From the NCBI GenBank assembly GCA_016800925.1, contig JABCPU010000080.1, positions 62,001 to 126,000 on the forward strand: a stretch of DNA of 64,000 nucleotides, read 5' to 3'. Positions within the stretch are counted from its first letter, which is position 1, and each line of letters begins with the position of its first letter. Made by a program: the position numbers and the translations under genes. Under the pieces are notes generated by a model. The model ran no database searches and was not told the DNA's origin. It saw only the letters and a list, made by a program, of their open reading frames with translations. The DNA comes from Suillus spraguei. Lineage: Eukaryota > Basidiomycota > Agaricomycetes > Boletales > Suillaceae. Positions 12,023-22,190 of the stretch are shown in pieces.

Positions 12023-12170
12023 ATTGTTGAGGCACTTCAGTGCATCAAATGTGCCCTCCGCCACAATGTGCTCTTCTGTGAGCCTGGACCATCATCATTG
12101 TTGAGGCACTTCAGTGCATCAAATGTGCCCTCTGCCACAATGTGCTCTTCTGTGAGCCTGGACCATCATC
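12023..12170 (+). repeat. 74-bp tandem duplication in transposase
   Basis: Units 12023-12096 and 12097-12170 differ at one base (ccctccgcc versus ccctctgcc). The length is not a multiple of three, so the transposase frame after EALQCIKCALR is destroyed. The near identity shows a recent event. Confidence 0.9.
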
Positions 12171-12502
12171 ATCAACCAAGGAAGCTCTCAAGGACTTTGA
12201 TATTGAGACAGACACTAATGAGAAGCTAAGTGATGCCGAGGATGAGGGTTGGGATGCTCTTCTGGAGGGAGATGAGGATCTCGTAGAATCAGATAGTGAC
12301 TTTGTGTAAATATGTCATCCTTCAAGTTGTCTGAACAATTTGTCTGTTTTCAGTGTTTGGGCCGCAGCTCAGGCCAAGCCAGGCCAAAGCCAAGCCGTCA
12401 TTGATGGCTTTGGCCTGGCCCACAGTTCTTCAAAGCCAAAGCTGTCTGAAGCCAGGCCAAAGCCGCAGCTTTCAGGCCAAGCTGGGCCGTGCACATCACT
12501 AT

Positions 12503-12974
12503 ACATAGCCCTCAGTCCTGGACTCATTGATTATCTGTGCTAATTACTTACAGTATATAAACCACTTGCAAATCTCCGTAGAACCTTAGTTCGAATATCA
12601 TCTTAGATTCTGCTCAATCTATTCCTCCGGACTCGAGTTACTTCCAACTCTGGTCATCTTCCGAGACTTAGGATTGATTCCTATAAGTCTGCATCTCCGA
12701 CTCTACCTTCGGGTAGTCTACCTCTGTTAGTTTCTAGTTAAGGACTTGTTCCGAGACTAGTCTTATTCCTCGTATCATCTCCACGCTCTGGATAACCTTC
12801 GGATGCATCATATCCGATACCTTCGGACATCCAGATCTGTCACGCGATCACTTCCAGATCTTCGGACGTATACCTACCCTCTGAAATAAGGGGCATTACT
12901 CAGGAAAGGGGCACAGTGCACGAACTGAGGCCAAAGCCCTTCGGATCTCTTACCCTTTGAGTACAGTCTTAACA
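12503..12974 (+). repeat. L2-family LTR, 5'-truncated
   Basis: It starts at tacatagccctcagtcc and runs through agtatataaaccac to gtacagtcttaaca, the intact 3' end. It is parallel to 7195-7672 and 8210-8596. The missing 5' part was probably separated by the hAT insertion. Confidence 0.75.
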
Positions 12975-13700
12975 CTTATACTAAATATGTATGAAGTATC
13001 TCCGTCATCATCTCCAATGATATGACGGAGTCTGGAGTAAGTAGCTGTACACTATGCTATCATTATTATGGATGAGTGTTAGTCTACTCCGCTACTTGAC
13101 AGGTAGTCCGGATGACAGGTCACATGACCGGAAATACTTCCGGATATCATTTCCGGATATCTCTTCTTCCGGATAGGGGCTATCGGACGCGGATTCTAAC
13201 ACCCTGTAGTATCCTGTAGCACAGTCATAAGTCCTGTAGCTGCATGTATGAGGCTATATAGTGCTATATAGCTCTATATAGCCTGAAGGGAGCCTACATA
13301 GCGCTACAGTGCCTATATGTGCCTATATAGTCGTCAGTGCGGCTATGACCATCTTGGCTTTTTCCTGATGTACCAGTAGCAGTATGTTCTTTATGTATTT
13401 GTGCAGCGGTGAAATGTGTTAGTACCCGCTAGTGCGTCTTCGGACTCATCGGACTCATCGCAATATTTCTTTCAACTCCTTTGCCAGCTCCGATTTTCAT
13501 TTGCATATCATCATCACGAACTATGACTAGCGTCTTCTATACTGTCCTACGTAGAGCTAGCGTTGACAAACGTAAATTCGTTCTGCGAGCAAAGACAGCG
13601 ATGGCGCAACTTAAGTACATCGTAAGATGGCGAGTAGCATGACAACGACCCATCGATCGGGAGTATCAAAAAAACATACGAGAAACTCGCATGTGACACT
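12975..13700. other. Spacer between transposon region and ligase array
   Basis: No gene is seen. It contains small palindromic runs of ctatatag/gctatatagt (13250-13340). From 13350 onward there is sequence also present at 21900-22080 (upstream of ligase copy 3's 3' end), so the duplicated unit extends past the stop codon of each gene. Confidence 0.5.
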
Positions 13701-15952
13701 TTACACTTTCGCATCCGCTTCTGCCTCTTTTTCATACCCCTCAATCAACACCCGTCTCAACACCTTCCCAATTGGCGTCTTCGGAATCTACCCAAGGGCT
13801 CAACCAATTCCTCCCTAAAGACAAAACGAGGAAACCACATACCGTTTCCACAATTTCAATGCCGCCTCTCAACGACTTATATACACTGAGGCGCTCCTGA
13901 ACCCACGCATTGAGTCGTGCTACGACTTCTTTCTCACCCAACGCTGCGCCCGCGGGGGATAACACAATCCACGCGCGCGGTATGCGATCATCCGAGATAC
14001 GCCCATTCGAAACGCCCGCGACGCTCACATCAGTAATAAGCTTGTCGGGCTGCGCCAGGATCGTGTTCTCGATTTCGACGGGAGAGACTTGTATCCCTAA
14101 GACTTTGAGCGTGTCCTGTAAGGACGGGGTCAGTACAATATGAAACAAGTTATATTTGTGAATAGTGCAGCTTGCCTTGGTTCGGTCTTTAAAGCTGCAA
14201 ACAGGACAGATCGACCCTAGCATGAGTGGGTGTATCGTACTCGTTAAATCAACTTACAAAAGCACCTCGTCCTCATCGAACCTCATCTGGTCGCCCGTGC
14301 GCAACCATCCATCGACAAACATTTCCTGGGTAGCCTTCTCGTTTCCCTTGTATCCTAGCACCATAGCGCCTCCACGAATGAGAAGCTCGCCCGGCTCGTT
14401 CGGGCCCGCAAGGGACCCGTCGGGACGGACAATGCGGGCCTCGACACCGGCGACGAGAATCCCGGCAGAGCCTGGCTTGTTCTGAGCGCGTCCATCGAGC
14501 ATGCCAGGAATGGGCTTCATAGCGACAGCCATTGTCTATCTCAGACGATAACATCAGCGAGCTGGAAGGAGCAGATGGGGAGATCACTTACGAATTCGGT
14601 CATACCATAACCTGCGAAGATTAACAGTAGCACTACAGGTTTGCACACGATACGTGGCGGACGCACCTTCGCTAACTCTTGGCATGTCTGGCAAACGGGC
14701 GCAGACCTGTTCGGCGAGCTGGGGCGGGAGGCACGCGCCGCCGCTTCCGATGGTCTTGATCGCCTTCATATCAGTAGTTTTGAAGCGCGGATGGTGAACA
14801 ACCTGGTGTAGAAGGAAGGGGACAAGGAATACAGCTGTGATGTGATATCTACATTGCGGCTCAAGATGAGTACCAGACGTACTACAGGACACACTGAATG
14901 CTCTTGGTATCACTTACTTCGGGATGCTGTCAAAGAATATATCGATGTCCCATTTCGGGAGCATGGCAATCGTAGAGGGAATGAGGAAGTTGAAAAAGTT
15001 GCTCGTGTAAAGGGCCATAGGCTGATAGAGCGGAAGGACACTGAACGTTACCTGTAGCCCATCAGGGATGTTCCATGCTGGTAGCTAGTACAGGAGTCAG
15101 GGGGACCAAAAAAGTAGCGTTGGAAGACATACAGCATGAATTTTAGCCATTTCCATACCGTTTACCATCGTTGAGAGCATGGCAGCAGTGATATTTCCGT
15201 GGGATGTCATGGCGGCTGTACAATATAGTCAGCGGTGCGTCTATATTCTGCGCTTCGGAAACGAGACCAGTGGTAGAAAGACACACATACCTTTGGGAGG
15301 ACCGCTTGTTCCACTAGAATATATCAGGTAGGCCAGAGTGTCCTTGGTAGCATGACGGACTGGCAGGCGGGAAATACTATTCTTTCGCACAGAGGCGATG
15401 AGCTGATCGTAGCTTGTATAACCTTTATTCTCCCCTTCTAAGAGGTAAATTCGATCAGTTTGGAGACCTGAAGTTGAAGCGAGTTGCAGTAACGAGGGAC
15501 TGGCAAAGATCCTAGTCGCTTGTGCAAGCGAATTGGCGTGTTGGAACTCGCTCGGTGTTGAATAGGTTGAGAACAACGCAAAAGGGACGATGATAACAAG
15601 TAAGGAATGCAGCAGGGCTACATAGTCCTTGAAAAAAATGTCTTGTCAATTCAGAGTCTCGACTGAACAATGGGATACAGCATACTAGGCAGTTCTCGCT
15701 CAGAATTCCTACAAGATCTCCATTCTCTGGACGAAGCCCTAAGCCACCTTGCGTGACATCAGCACCTAACGCAGTAGCGCCATCACGAACACGCTCAACA
15801 AATTCCTTGAATGAACGCCGCTGGCCAGTGGTCACATTGACGAATAATGTGTAATTCGGCCATTCCCGTTGGTCAGGCCGATTGAGGACCAGGTGGTGAA
15901 CATTAGATTCTGGGACCTTTGGTACGTCGGGGAAGAGGGATTTGTGGTGCAT
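13701..15952 (-). CDS. Acyl-CoA ligase-like ANL enzyme, copy 1
   Basis: An adenylate-forming enzyme that activates a carboxylic acid with ATP and, by family, passes it to CoA. The substrate is unknown. Ten exons code for about 570 residues, the usual length. The start MHHKSLFPDVPKV (15952) is fixed by paralogue alignment and a TATA box 45-55 bases upstream. Motifs: phosphate loop YSSGTSGPPKG (about 190-200), YGMTEF, GELLIRGG, FVDGWLRTGD (adenosine binding), VSPVEIEN hinge region, and final exon IPKTPIGKVLRR with the catalytic lysine (about 550). Exon 8 ends with a GC donor (AAG|GCAAGC). The end AKV is close to, but not, a peroxisomal signal. I see no frameshift. It is the first of six tandem minus-strand copies. 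Confidence 0.85.
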
Positions 15953-15995
15953 GCTAACCGCAACTGGGACTATGAAAGATCCTGTGATTGACCTG

Positions 15996-16006
15996 GCTTT
16001 TTATAC
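15996..16006 (-). promoter_or_regulatory. TATA box of ligase copy 1
   Basis: The minus strand reads gtataaaaagcc, 45-55 bases upstream of the ATG at 15952. The same block, followed by ggtcaatcacaggat-like sequence, precedes copies 2 and 3. Confidence 0.6.
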
Positions 16007-16559
16007 GCTGACATGATGGAAAGATAACCGGTTTCTGTCGTATGAGCGCCATCAGGAGTTCATGGTACCTCGTTGCCAGTCACCTTACTCGGCTCTTTCG
16101 ATGCGCAGTAGCTGATTGATGAATGAAAACGGGGTGTATTGGACGGTCAACTGAAGTACAGGGATCTGATCGCAGCGAAGGGAGGACAGGGCTTTTCGGC
16201 TCGGTGCATGCATCCGAACCTAAGGGTTTCAAGGTGAGCTGTGATCCCATAGAGTTAGAAGTGTAGCGACGCGTACTGCAAGGCTTGGCACCCTGTAATA
16301 GTAGGAGCTGCACTCACCAAGCGGTTCAACGCACCAGGGGCATGGTATGGCGCATGAATGGTTCGACTGCAGGCAAAACTTGGATAAGGGGCAATGATGA
16401 CTGCACTATCTCGTAGGTATAGTGATGAGAGTGAATGCGTTACTCGATGAATTTGACATCATCAAAAGGGATTCCTCGTGGTAAATATTCGAGTGTTCCA
16501 CTGATTTCATAGTATACTCTGGTTCCGTACCTTACTTATTTTTAGATAAATGACGTTTC

Positions 16560-17340
16560 TCGTGCAATTAGCAGACTTCGTGTTTGCTGTCATACAGCGG
16601 TCTTAGTAGAGGTAGCGTGCTTCGTTGAAGGCAGTCTTTTGGGTGGAAGCCCGAAGAGGCCAGATCAGCGGCCCCAACCTATGCAAGAGAGAGCCAATGT
16701 GAGTTACGATTGGGCGGGCGGACATCAGTAGGTCTGAGCACCAGCTACCTGGACCCCTGGAGGGGAGAAGTAGTACTGGTATGTAGTTGAAGCCAGCTGA
16801 AGTGATAGTAATGTAGGCTGCGAGGATCCGAGAGACAACAAGGAGTGGTTAGTGGGAAAAAGAAAAGCAGTAGGCAGGTTTGGACCTGCTGGAGCGTGGC
16901 GCGAGTACGCACTGTATGGTGCGGAGACAAGACCATGTACTGCACAGCCGCTGTCACAAAGTCCTAGTTCTGACAGGGTAGAATTAATAGATACCAGAAA
17001 TAAGCAACAGGTTAGACGTCGTCTGAATTTCTACTTTTTACTTCACTTGTTTGGTTCGCGTTCTTATCAGCGCGTGATACTGCCGTCGGCGATGAGAAAA
17101 TGTCTGACGAGGTCATTCACCCCTGGACTGCAATTTTCAGCGTTCAAGAGCATCATTGCATGACGCTGTAGAAAGTCGATCACGCTTTTGCAGAATATAT
17201 TATCAAAACTTCCTACGATAATACGTTCAAGGATGGTGGTGTCATTGACTGTACGAAGGCGGCCTGGGCACTCAACTGTGCCACGCACGACGTATTGAAG
17301 ACGAACTTCGGTTCCGCTTGAACAGAAGCCTTCATGATGG
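16560..17340. repeat. Duplicated spacer block, copy a
   Basis: It matches 20840-21720 over two blocks: 16580-16900 (tgtttgctgtcatacagcgg...agagagccaa...gggcgggcgg) and 17085-17330 (gacgaggtcattcacc...). In the second block a short plus-strand phrase, DGGVIDCTKAAWA, matches DGGVMDCTKAPWA in copy b. This hints at a relic exon of an unrecognised gene. Stops and frameshifts interrupt it. Confidence 0.55.
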
Positions 17341-17479
17341 TGTGTAATTCCTGCCTACGATATTGCTTTCATCCGTCACAGATTTTCGATCTTAGCTTCT
17401 CTCTCATCCTGCTCAACTTTCATTTGTACACTGTGATCACGACTATGGCTAGTGTCTCCTGGTCTAGTGTCCTAGGGTG

Positions 17480-19814
17480 TTATGACATAACTTTAGTACA
17501 TAACAAGATAGCAAATAGCATGATAACGATCCATCGGTCAAGGGCGTCAAGAAAAACATATGACAAATTTGCAAGTAACGCTTCAGAGTTTCGCACTCGC
17601 CGTTGCTTCTTTTTCATACCCTCAACCAACACCCGTCTCAACACCTTCCCAGTTGGCGTCTTCGGAATCTACCCAAGAGCGCAATCAACTCATCCCCAAA
17701 AACAAAACGAGGAAAAAACTCACTGCCTCCATAATTCCAATGCCTCCTCTCAACCACTTATACCGACTAAGGCGCTCCTGCACCCACGCATTGAGTCGTG
17801 CCACAACCTCTTTCTCACCCAACGCTGCACCCGCAGGGGATAACACGATCCATGCGCGCGGTATGCGTTCGTCCGAAGTACGCCCACCCGAAACACCCGC
17901 GACGCTCACATCAGTAATAAGCTTATCGGGCTGCGCCAGGATCACGTTCTCGATTTCGACGGGAGAGACCTGCATCCCTGAGATTTTGAGCGTATCCTGT
18001 AAGGACGGAATCAGTACGATATGAAACAATGGATGGTGCAGCTTGCCTTGGTTCGGTCTTCGAAGCTATAAACATGACAAATCGATCTTAGCTTGAGTGG
18101 ATGTATCGTACTCGTCGAATCAACTCACAAAAGCACCTCGTCCTCATCGAACCGCATCTGGTCACCCGTGCGCAGCCATCCATCGACGAACGTTTCCCGA
18201 GTGGCCTTCTCGTTTCCTTTGTATCCCAGTACCATAGAGCCTCCGCGGATGAACAGCTCGCCCGGCTCGTTCGGGCCGGCAAGGGACCCGTCAGGACGGA
18301 CAACGCGGGCCTCAACACCCGGGACGAGAATTCCAGCAGAGCCTGGCTTGTTTTTGGCGCGTCCACCAAGCATACCAGGAATGGGCTTCATAGCGACAGC
18401 CATTGTCTATCTCAGGCAATAACGTCAGGAGGCTGGAAGGAGCAGATGTGGATATCACTGACGAATTCAGACATACCATAACCTGTAAAGATTAACAGTA
18501 GGTTTGCACACGATACGTGGCGGACGTACCTTCAGTAACTCTCGGCACGTCTGTCAAACGAGCGCGGAGTTGGTCAGCGAGCTGAGGCGGGAGGTACGCG
18601 CCGCCGCATCCGATTGTCTTAACCGACTTCATATCAGTAGTTTTGAAGCGTGGATGGTGAACGAGCTGGTGTAGAAGGGAGGGAACGAGGGCTATGGCCG
18701 TGATGTGATATCTACATTGCGGCCCAAGATGAGTACTAGAAGTACTACAGGACACGCTGAGTGCTTTCGGTATCACTTACTTCGGGATGCTGTCAAAGAA
18801 TACATCAATGTTCCATTTCGGGAGCATGACAATCGTAGAGCGACTAAAGAAGTTGAAGTAGCTGGTCGTGTAAAGGCCGAGAGAGTGAGAGAGCGGAAGG
18901 ACATTGAAGGATACTTGTAGCCCATCAGGGGTGTTCCATACTGGTGGCTAGCACTGGGGTCAGGGGAACCAAGTAAATAGCGTTGGAAGACATACAGCCT
19001 GAATTTTAGCCGCTTCTATACCGTGTACCATCGTTGAGATCATGGTAGCAGTAATGTTTCCGTGGGATGTCATGATGGCTGTACAATATAGTCAGACCGT
19101 GTGTATATGCTCCTGTGCTTCGGAAACGACACCAGTGGCAGAAAGAGACACATACCTTTGGGAGGACCGCTTGTTCCACTGGAATATATCAGGTAGGCCA
19201 GGGTGTCCTTGGTAGCATGACGGACTGGCAGACGGGGAATACTGTTTTTTCGCACAGAGGAAATGAGCTGATCGTAGCTGGTATAACCTTTATTTTCCCC
19301 TTCTAAGATGTAAATTCGATCAGCTGGGAGACCCGAAGTCAAAGCGAGTTCCAGTAACGAGGGACTGGCAAAGATCCTAGTCGCCTGCGCAAGCGAATTG
19401 GCGTGTTTGAACTCGTATGGTGTTGAATAGGATGAAAACAACGCAAAAGGGACGGTGATAACAAGTAAGGAATGCATCAGGGCTATATAGTCCTGAAAAA
19501 GATGCTTTGTCGATTCAGCCTTAACTGAACAATGGGATGCAACGTACTGGACAGTTCTCGCTCAGAATTCCTACAAGCTCTCCATTCTCTGGACGAAGAC
19601 CCAAGCCACCTTGCGTGACATCAGCACCTAACGCAGTAGCGCCATCGCGGACACGCTCAACAAATTCCCTGAATGAACGCCGCTGGCCAGTAGTCATATT
19701 GACGAACAATGTGTAATCTGGCCATTCCTGCTGGTCAGGCCGGTTGAAGACCAGGTGGTGAACATTAGATTCTGGGACCTTTGGTACGTCAGGGAAGAGG
19801 GATTTGTGGTACAT
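17480..19814 (-). CDS. Acyl-CoA ligase-like ANL enzyme, copy 2 (C-terminal frameshift)
   Basis: Same family and plan as copy 1. Exons on the minus strand: 19814-19548, 19492-19156, 19078-18996, 18947-18781, 18711-18530, 18482-18463 (20 nt, YGMSEF), 18406-18129, 18065-18047 (19 nt), 17996-17724, then the last exon with IPKTPTGKVLRR. All phases agree. The intron after 18047 has a GC donor. The start is MYHKSLF; an upstream in-frame Met (19880) is rejected because the TATA box lies between. After VLVEG a run of three G replaces four in copy 1, shifting the frame. The protein then reads on to 17480 instead of stopping at 17583 with a copy-3-like AKL end. The catalytic lysine is kept. Activity is plausible, but peroxisomal targeting would be lost. 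Confidence 0.8.
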
Positions 19815-19862
19815 GCTGACTGTGGGCTGGGAATGTGATGAAGGATCCTGTGATTGACTAGG

Positions 19863-19872
19863 TTTTTTATAC
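19863..19872 (-). promoter_or_regulatory. TATA box of ligase copy 2
   Basis: The minus strand reads gtataaaaaacc, about 50-60 bases upstream of the ATG at 19814, in the same context as in copies 1 and 3. Confidence 0.55.
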
Positions 19873-20839
19873 GATGACATGATGAAGCCGGACTTGTACG
19901 TTTGTAGTTAGAAGCTGACCGGTCTACGAGCGCCATCAGACCGAAATCGAGTCTCGGGCCGTGGAAGACATAGACGCCTGCAGAGTTATTTGTCAAGTGA
20001 GATGATGCAAGGTAATTACGTTAAGTTGAAACCGGCTGATCTGATAATCACGTTCAACACTGGGATCAAATCAAGCTCCCATGCCCTGGTGCCCAAGTGG
20101 ATGCACATAAATGCATGGTGCGTCGCAGTTGAAAGCACTTACTTGCAGTACTATTTAAATCCTAATATCAGGTCAGGGAAGAGTGACTTGTAGCACATAC
20201 TTAATTAATGTATATGCGGCTTACGGCCGACTTTTAGCTTGAGATATGAAAATGGGCCCCCTTTCTAATTCATGTTCTAAACACGCTTTCAAACACCGCA
20301 ACGATATCACAAACCTCTGGTTAGATCATTGTACGCGCACTGACATCGGAATGGATGTCGACTGCTATCTCCATCAACCCTAACCCTATGGTTGTGATAA
20401 AAGCTCGGTCATTGCGAGCCAAGTACAGAGCTTGCCAGAGTGTATTAGCACGGGGATTAGGAAGCAGCTCACTTCGAATAAGATATGTTCTTCAAATTCT
20501 TGCTTGCCGGCGTGCTAGGCGTTCACATCGTCTCCTGACAAAATGATTGCACAAAGTTTAGCTATCCTATGCCTCTGGTCATCATCTATCTCATCCTCCA
20601 CCAGCTCAAGCATGTAATATAGTTGATATTGTCGTCGTTCATGTTTAGGTTTAGAACATACTTCTACTAATGTTGATATACTTGAGCCGAATTTCCGACA
20701 AGTAGTGCCATAAGATTTAGAACGATATCTAGGATTCTAAATGCTCCGGGAAGTCACCCATTATGATGCTTGATAATACATTGCTTTAGATACCATTCTC
20801 ATCTGTTCATCTGTCCACTGATGATAAGTAGAAAAGCAG

Positions 20840-21720
20840 ACTTTGTGTTTGCTGTCATACAGCGGTTTTAGCAGAGGTAGCGAGAACAAAAGGAAATGTT
20901 TGCTTTATTGAAGGCTGTTTTTTTGGGTGGAAGTTCCGGAGGGGCCGGATCAGTGGCTCCAACCTGTGCAAGAGAGAGCCGAAGTGAGCTACGACTGGGC
21001 GGGCGGGCAGCCTCGATTTCAGCAGGTCTGAATACCAACTACCCGGACCTCTGGAAGGGAGAAGTAGCACTAGTAGTTAAAGCCAGCTGAAGTGGTGATA
21101 ATGTAGGTTACCAGGATCTGAGAGACAACAAGAACAACGGAGTGGTGGGTGGGAAAAAGAAAAGCAGGCAAGCCACGTGCTACCTGCACTGGCCAGTTGA
21201 AACTTGAAAAAGGCCACTCGTGACTCGTCGTCTGAATTTCTGCTTTTTTACCTCACCTGTTTGGTTCGCGGCCTTATCAACATTGGAGCGATGTATCCGC
21301 AACTGTGTGCCTGTGTGTTGCGAGCAAGGCAAGAAATGATGAAGAGCACTACGCTACCAACAACAAAGCTCGAAAGACACTGAGTAGCTGATGGTGCTAC
21401 CCGGCTGCTACTCCGCCCCTCGCCTGGGGGTCCCCTACTCCAGCGTGTAATACCGCCGTTGGCGGTGAGAAGACGCCCGACGAGGTCATTCACCTTGCGG
21501 CTAGACTGCAATTTTCAGGGTTTAAACGTTCAAGGGCGTTGGCCGCACGCTGTAAGAAGTCGACGCTTTGGCAGAACATGTTGCAGAGCTCCCTACGAGA
21601 ATATGTTCAGGGATGGTGGTGTCATGGACTGTACGAAGGCGCCCTGGGCAGTCAACCGTGCTGTTTACGACGTGAAGATAAAGGTTTTGCTCGAGCAGAG
21701 GTTTTCATTCATGTTGGTAT
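20840..21720. repeat. Duplicated spacer block, copy b
   Basis: It is the partner of 16560-17340, with an extra about 230 bp (21190-21430) not found there. It keeps the conserved phrase DGGVMDCTKAPWA (21610-21655, plus strand). The differences are scattered, so the duplication is not recent. Confidence 0.55.
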
Positions 21721-22190
21721 GTAGTTTCCTGGCTACGGTATTGCTTTCCTCCAGCACATGTTTTAGATTTTAGATTCTCTCTTATCTTGGTCACCGTAGC
21801 ATCTGTCAATTGTAGGATTACCTCCCATGCTTGTTATACTGTTTTCCCCCCATTTCCTCACAAGATATCGTCTATTCCAAAGTCTTGCAATTCATGCAAT
21901 GTTTCGAGTATTAGTAGCAGTACTTTCTTTCTGTATTTGTGCTGGGGGAAAGATGTGTTAGGAAGGAGAATCGAGAGCACTAGTGCGTCTTCGGATTTAC
22001 CTCAGCACCTCCTTCGCTAACTCCAACTTTCATTTGTACTCTGTGATCGCGAACCATGGTTAGTGTCTTCTGGTCTAGTGTCCCAGAGTGTTATCACACA
22101 ACTTTAGTACATAACAAGATGGCAAATAGCATGATAACGACCCATCAGTCAAGAGCGTCGAGAAAAACATACAAGCTCGCATGTGACATT

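Larger units (their letters stand above)
9482..12308 (+). pseudogene. hAT transposase, broken
   Basis: Pieces of a hAT-family transposase follow in order. They are LARVINLGTQVLISTYSKAL (about 9570-9630), HDEIGLIRSICVKV (about 9700-9740), LLLNMKVHWSSTYVMINRAE (about 9860-9925), VFVYEMGLQEQDLTKQAKID (about 10010-10070), and the RNase-H-like middle. After an inserted LTR come WYASFKNYVDAV (about 11740) and the C-terminal dimerisation motif IMASSVSSERAFSQGGITIS (about 11938-11997). Introns are recognisable (for example gtatgt...caccag around the LTR). An in-frame stop near 9795 and a 74-bp duplication near the end show it is dead. The protein acted in nuclear cut-and-paste transposition. Confidence 0.8.
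9482..12502 (+). mobile_element. hAT transposon remnant
   Basis: A hAT element without its left end (lost at the junction with the LTR at 9481). It contains a dead transposase gene (9482-12308) and a right subterminal region (12350-12500) made of repeated ggccaaagcc/aggccaagc motifs. The region ends gggccgtgcacatcacta, which resembles the right tips of basidiomycete hAT elements. L2 LTR sequence follows at once, so the hAT probably jumped into an L2 LTR. Confidence 0.7.
15953..17479. other. Spacer between ligase copies 1 and 2
   Basis: No intact gene. 16560-17330 is a diverged duplicate of 20840-21700 (see the repeat entries). The rest shows nothing I can name. Confidence 0.5.
19815..22190. 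other. Spacer between ligase copies 2 and 3
   Basis: It contains the second copy of the 16560-17340 block (20840-21720) and stretches shared with the other spacers (for example 19992-20060 resembles 26445-26500). No intact gene is recognised in either strand. Confidence 0.5.

Noticed and set aside
13077..13201. Possible 125-bp element with TGTTAG...CTAACA ends
   Set aside because: The flanks show no target duplication, and the interior has no similarity to other repeats here; the ends may match by chance.
13240..13340. ctatatag-type short palindromes
   Set aside because: Low-complexity AT-rich repeats; no array structure or gene context supports a function.
19815..19880. Upstream in-frame Met (19880) as the start of ligase copy 2
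   Set aside because: The TATA box shared with copies 1 and 3 lies between this Met and the conserved MYHKSLF start, and the extra residues have no counterpart in the paralogues.
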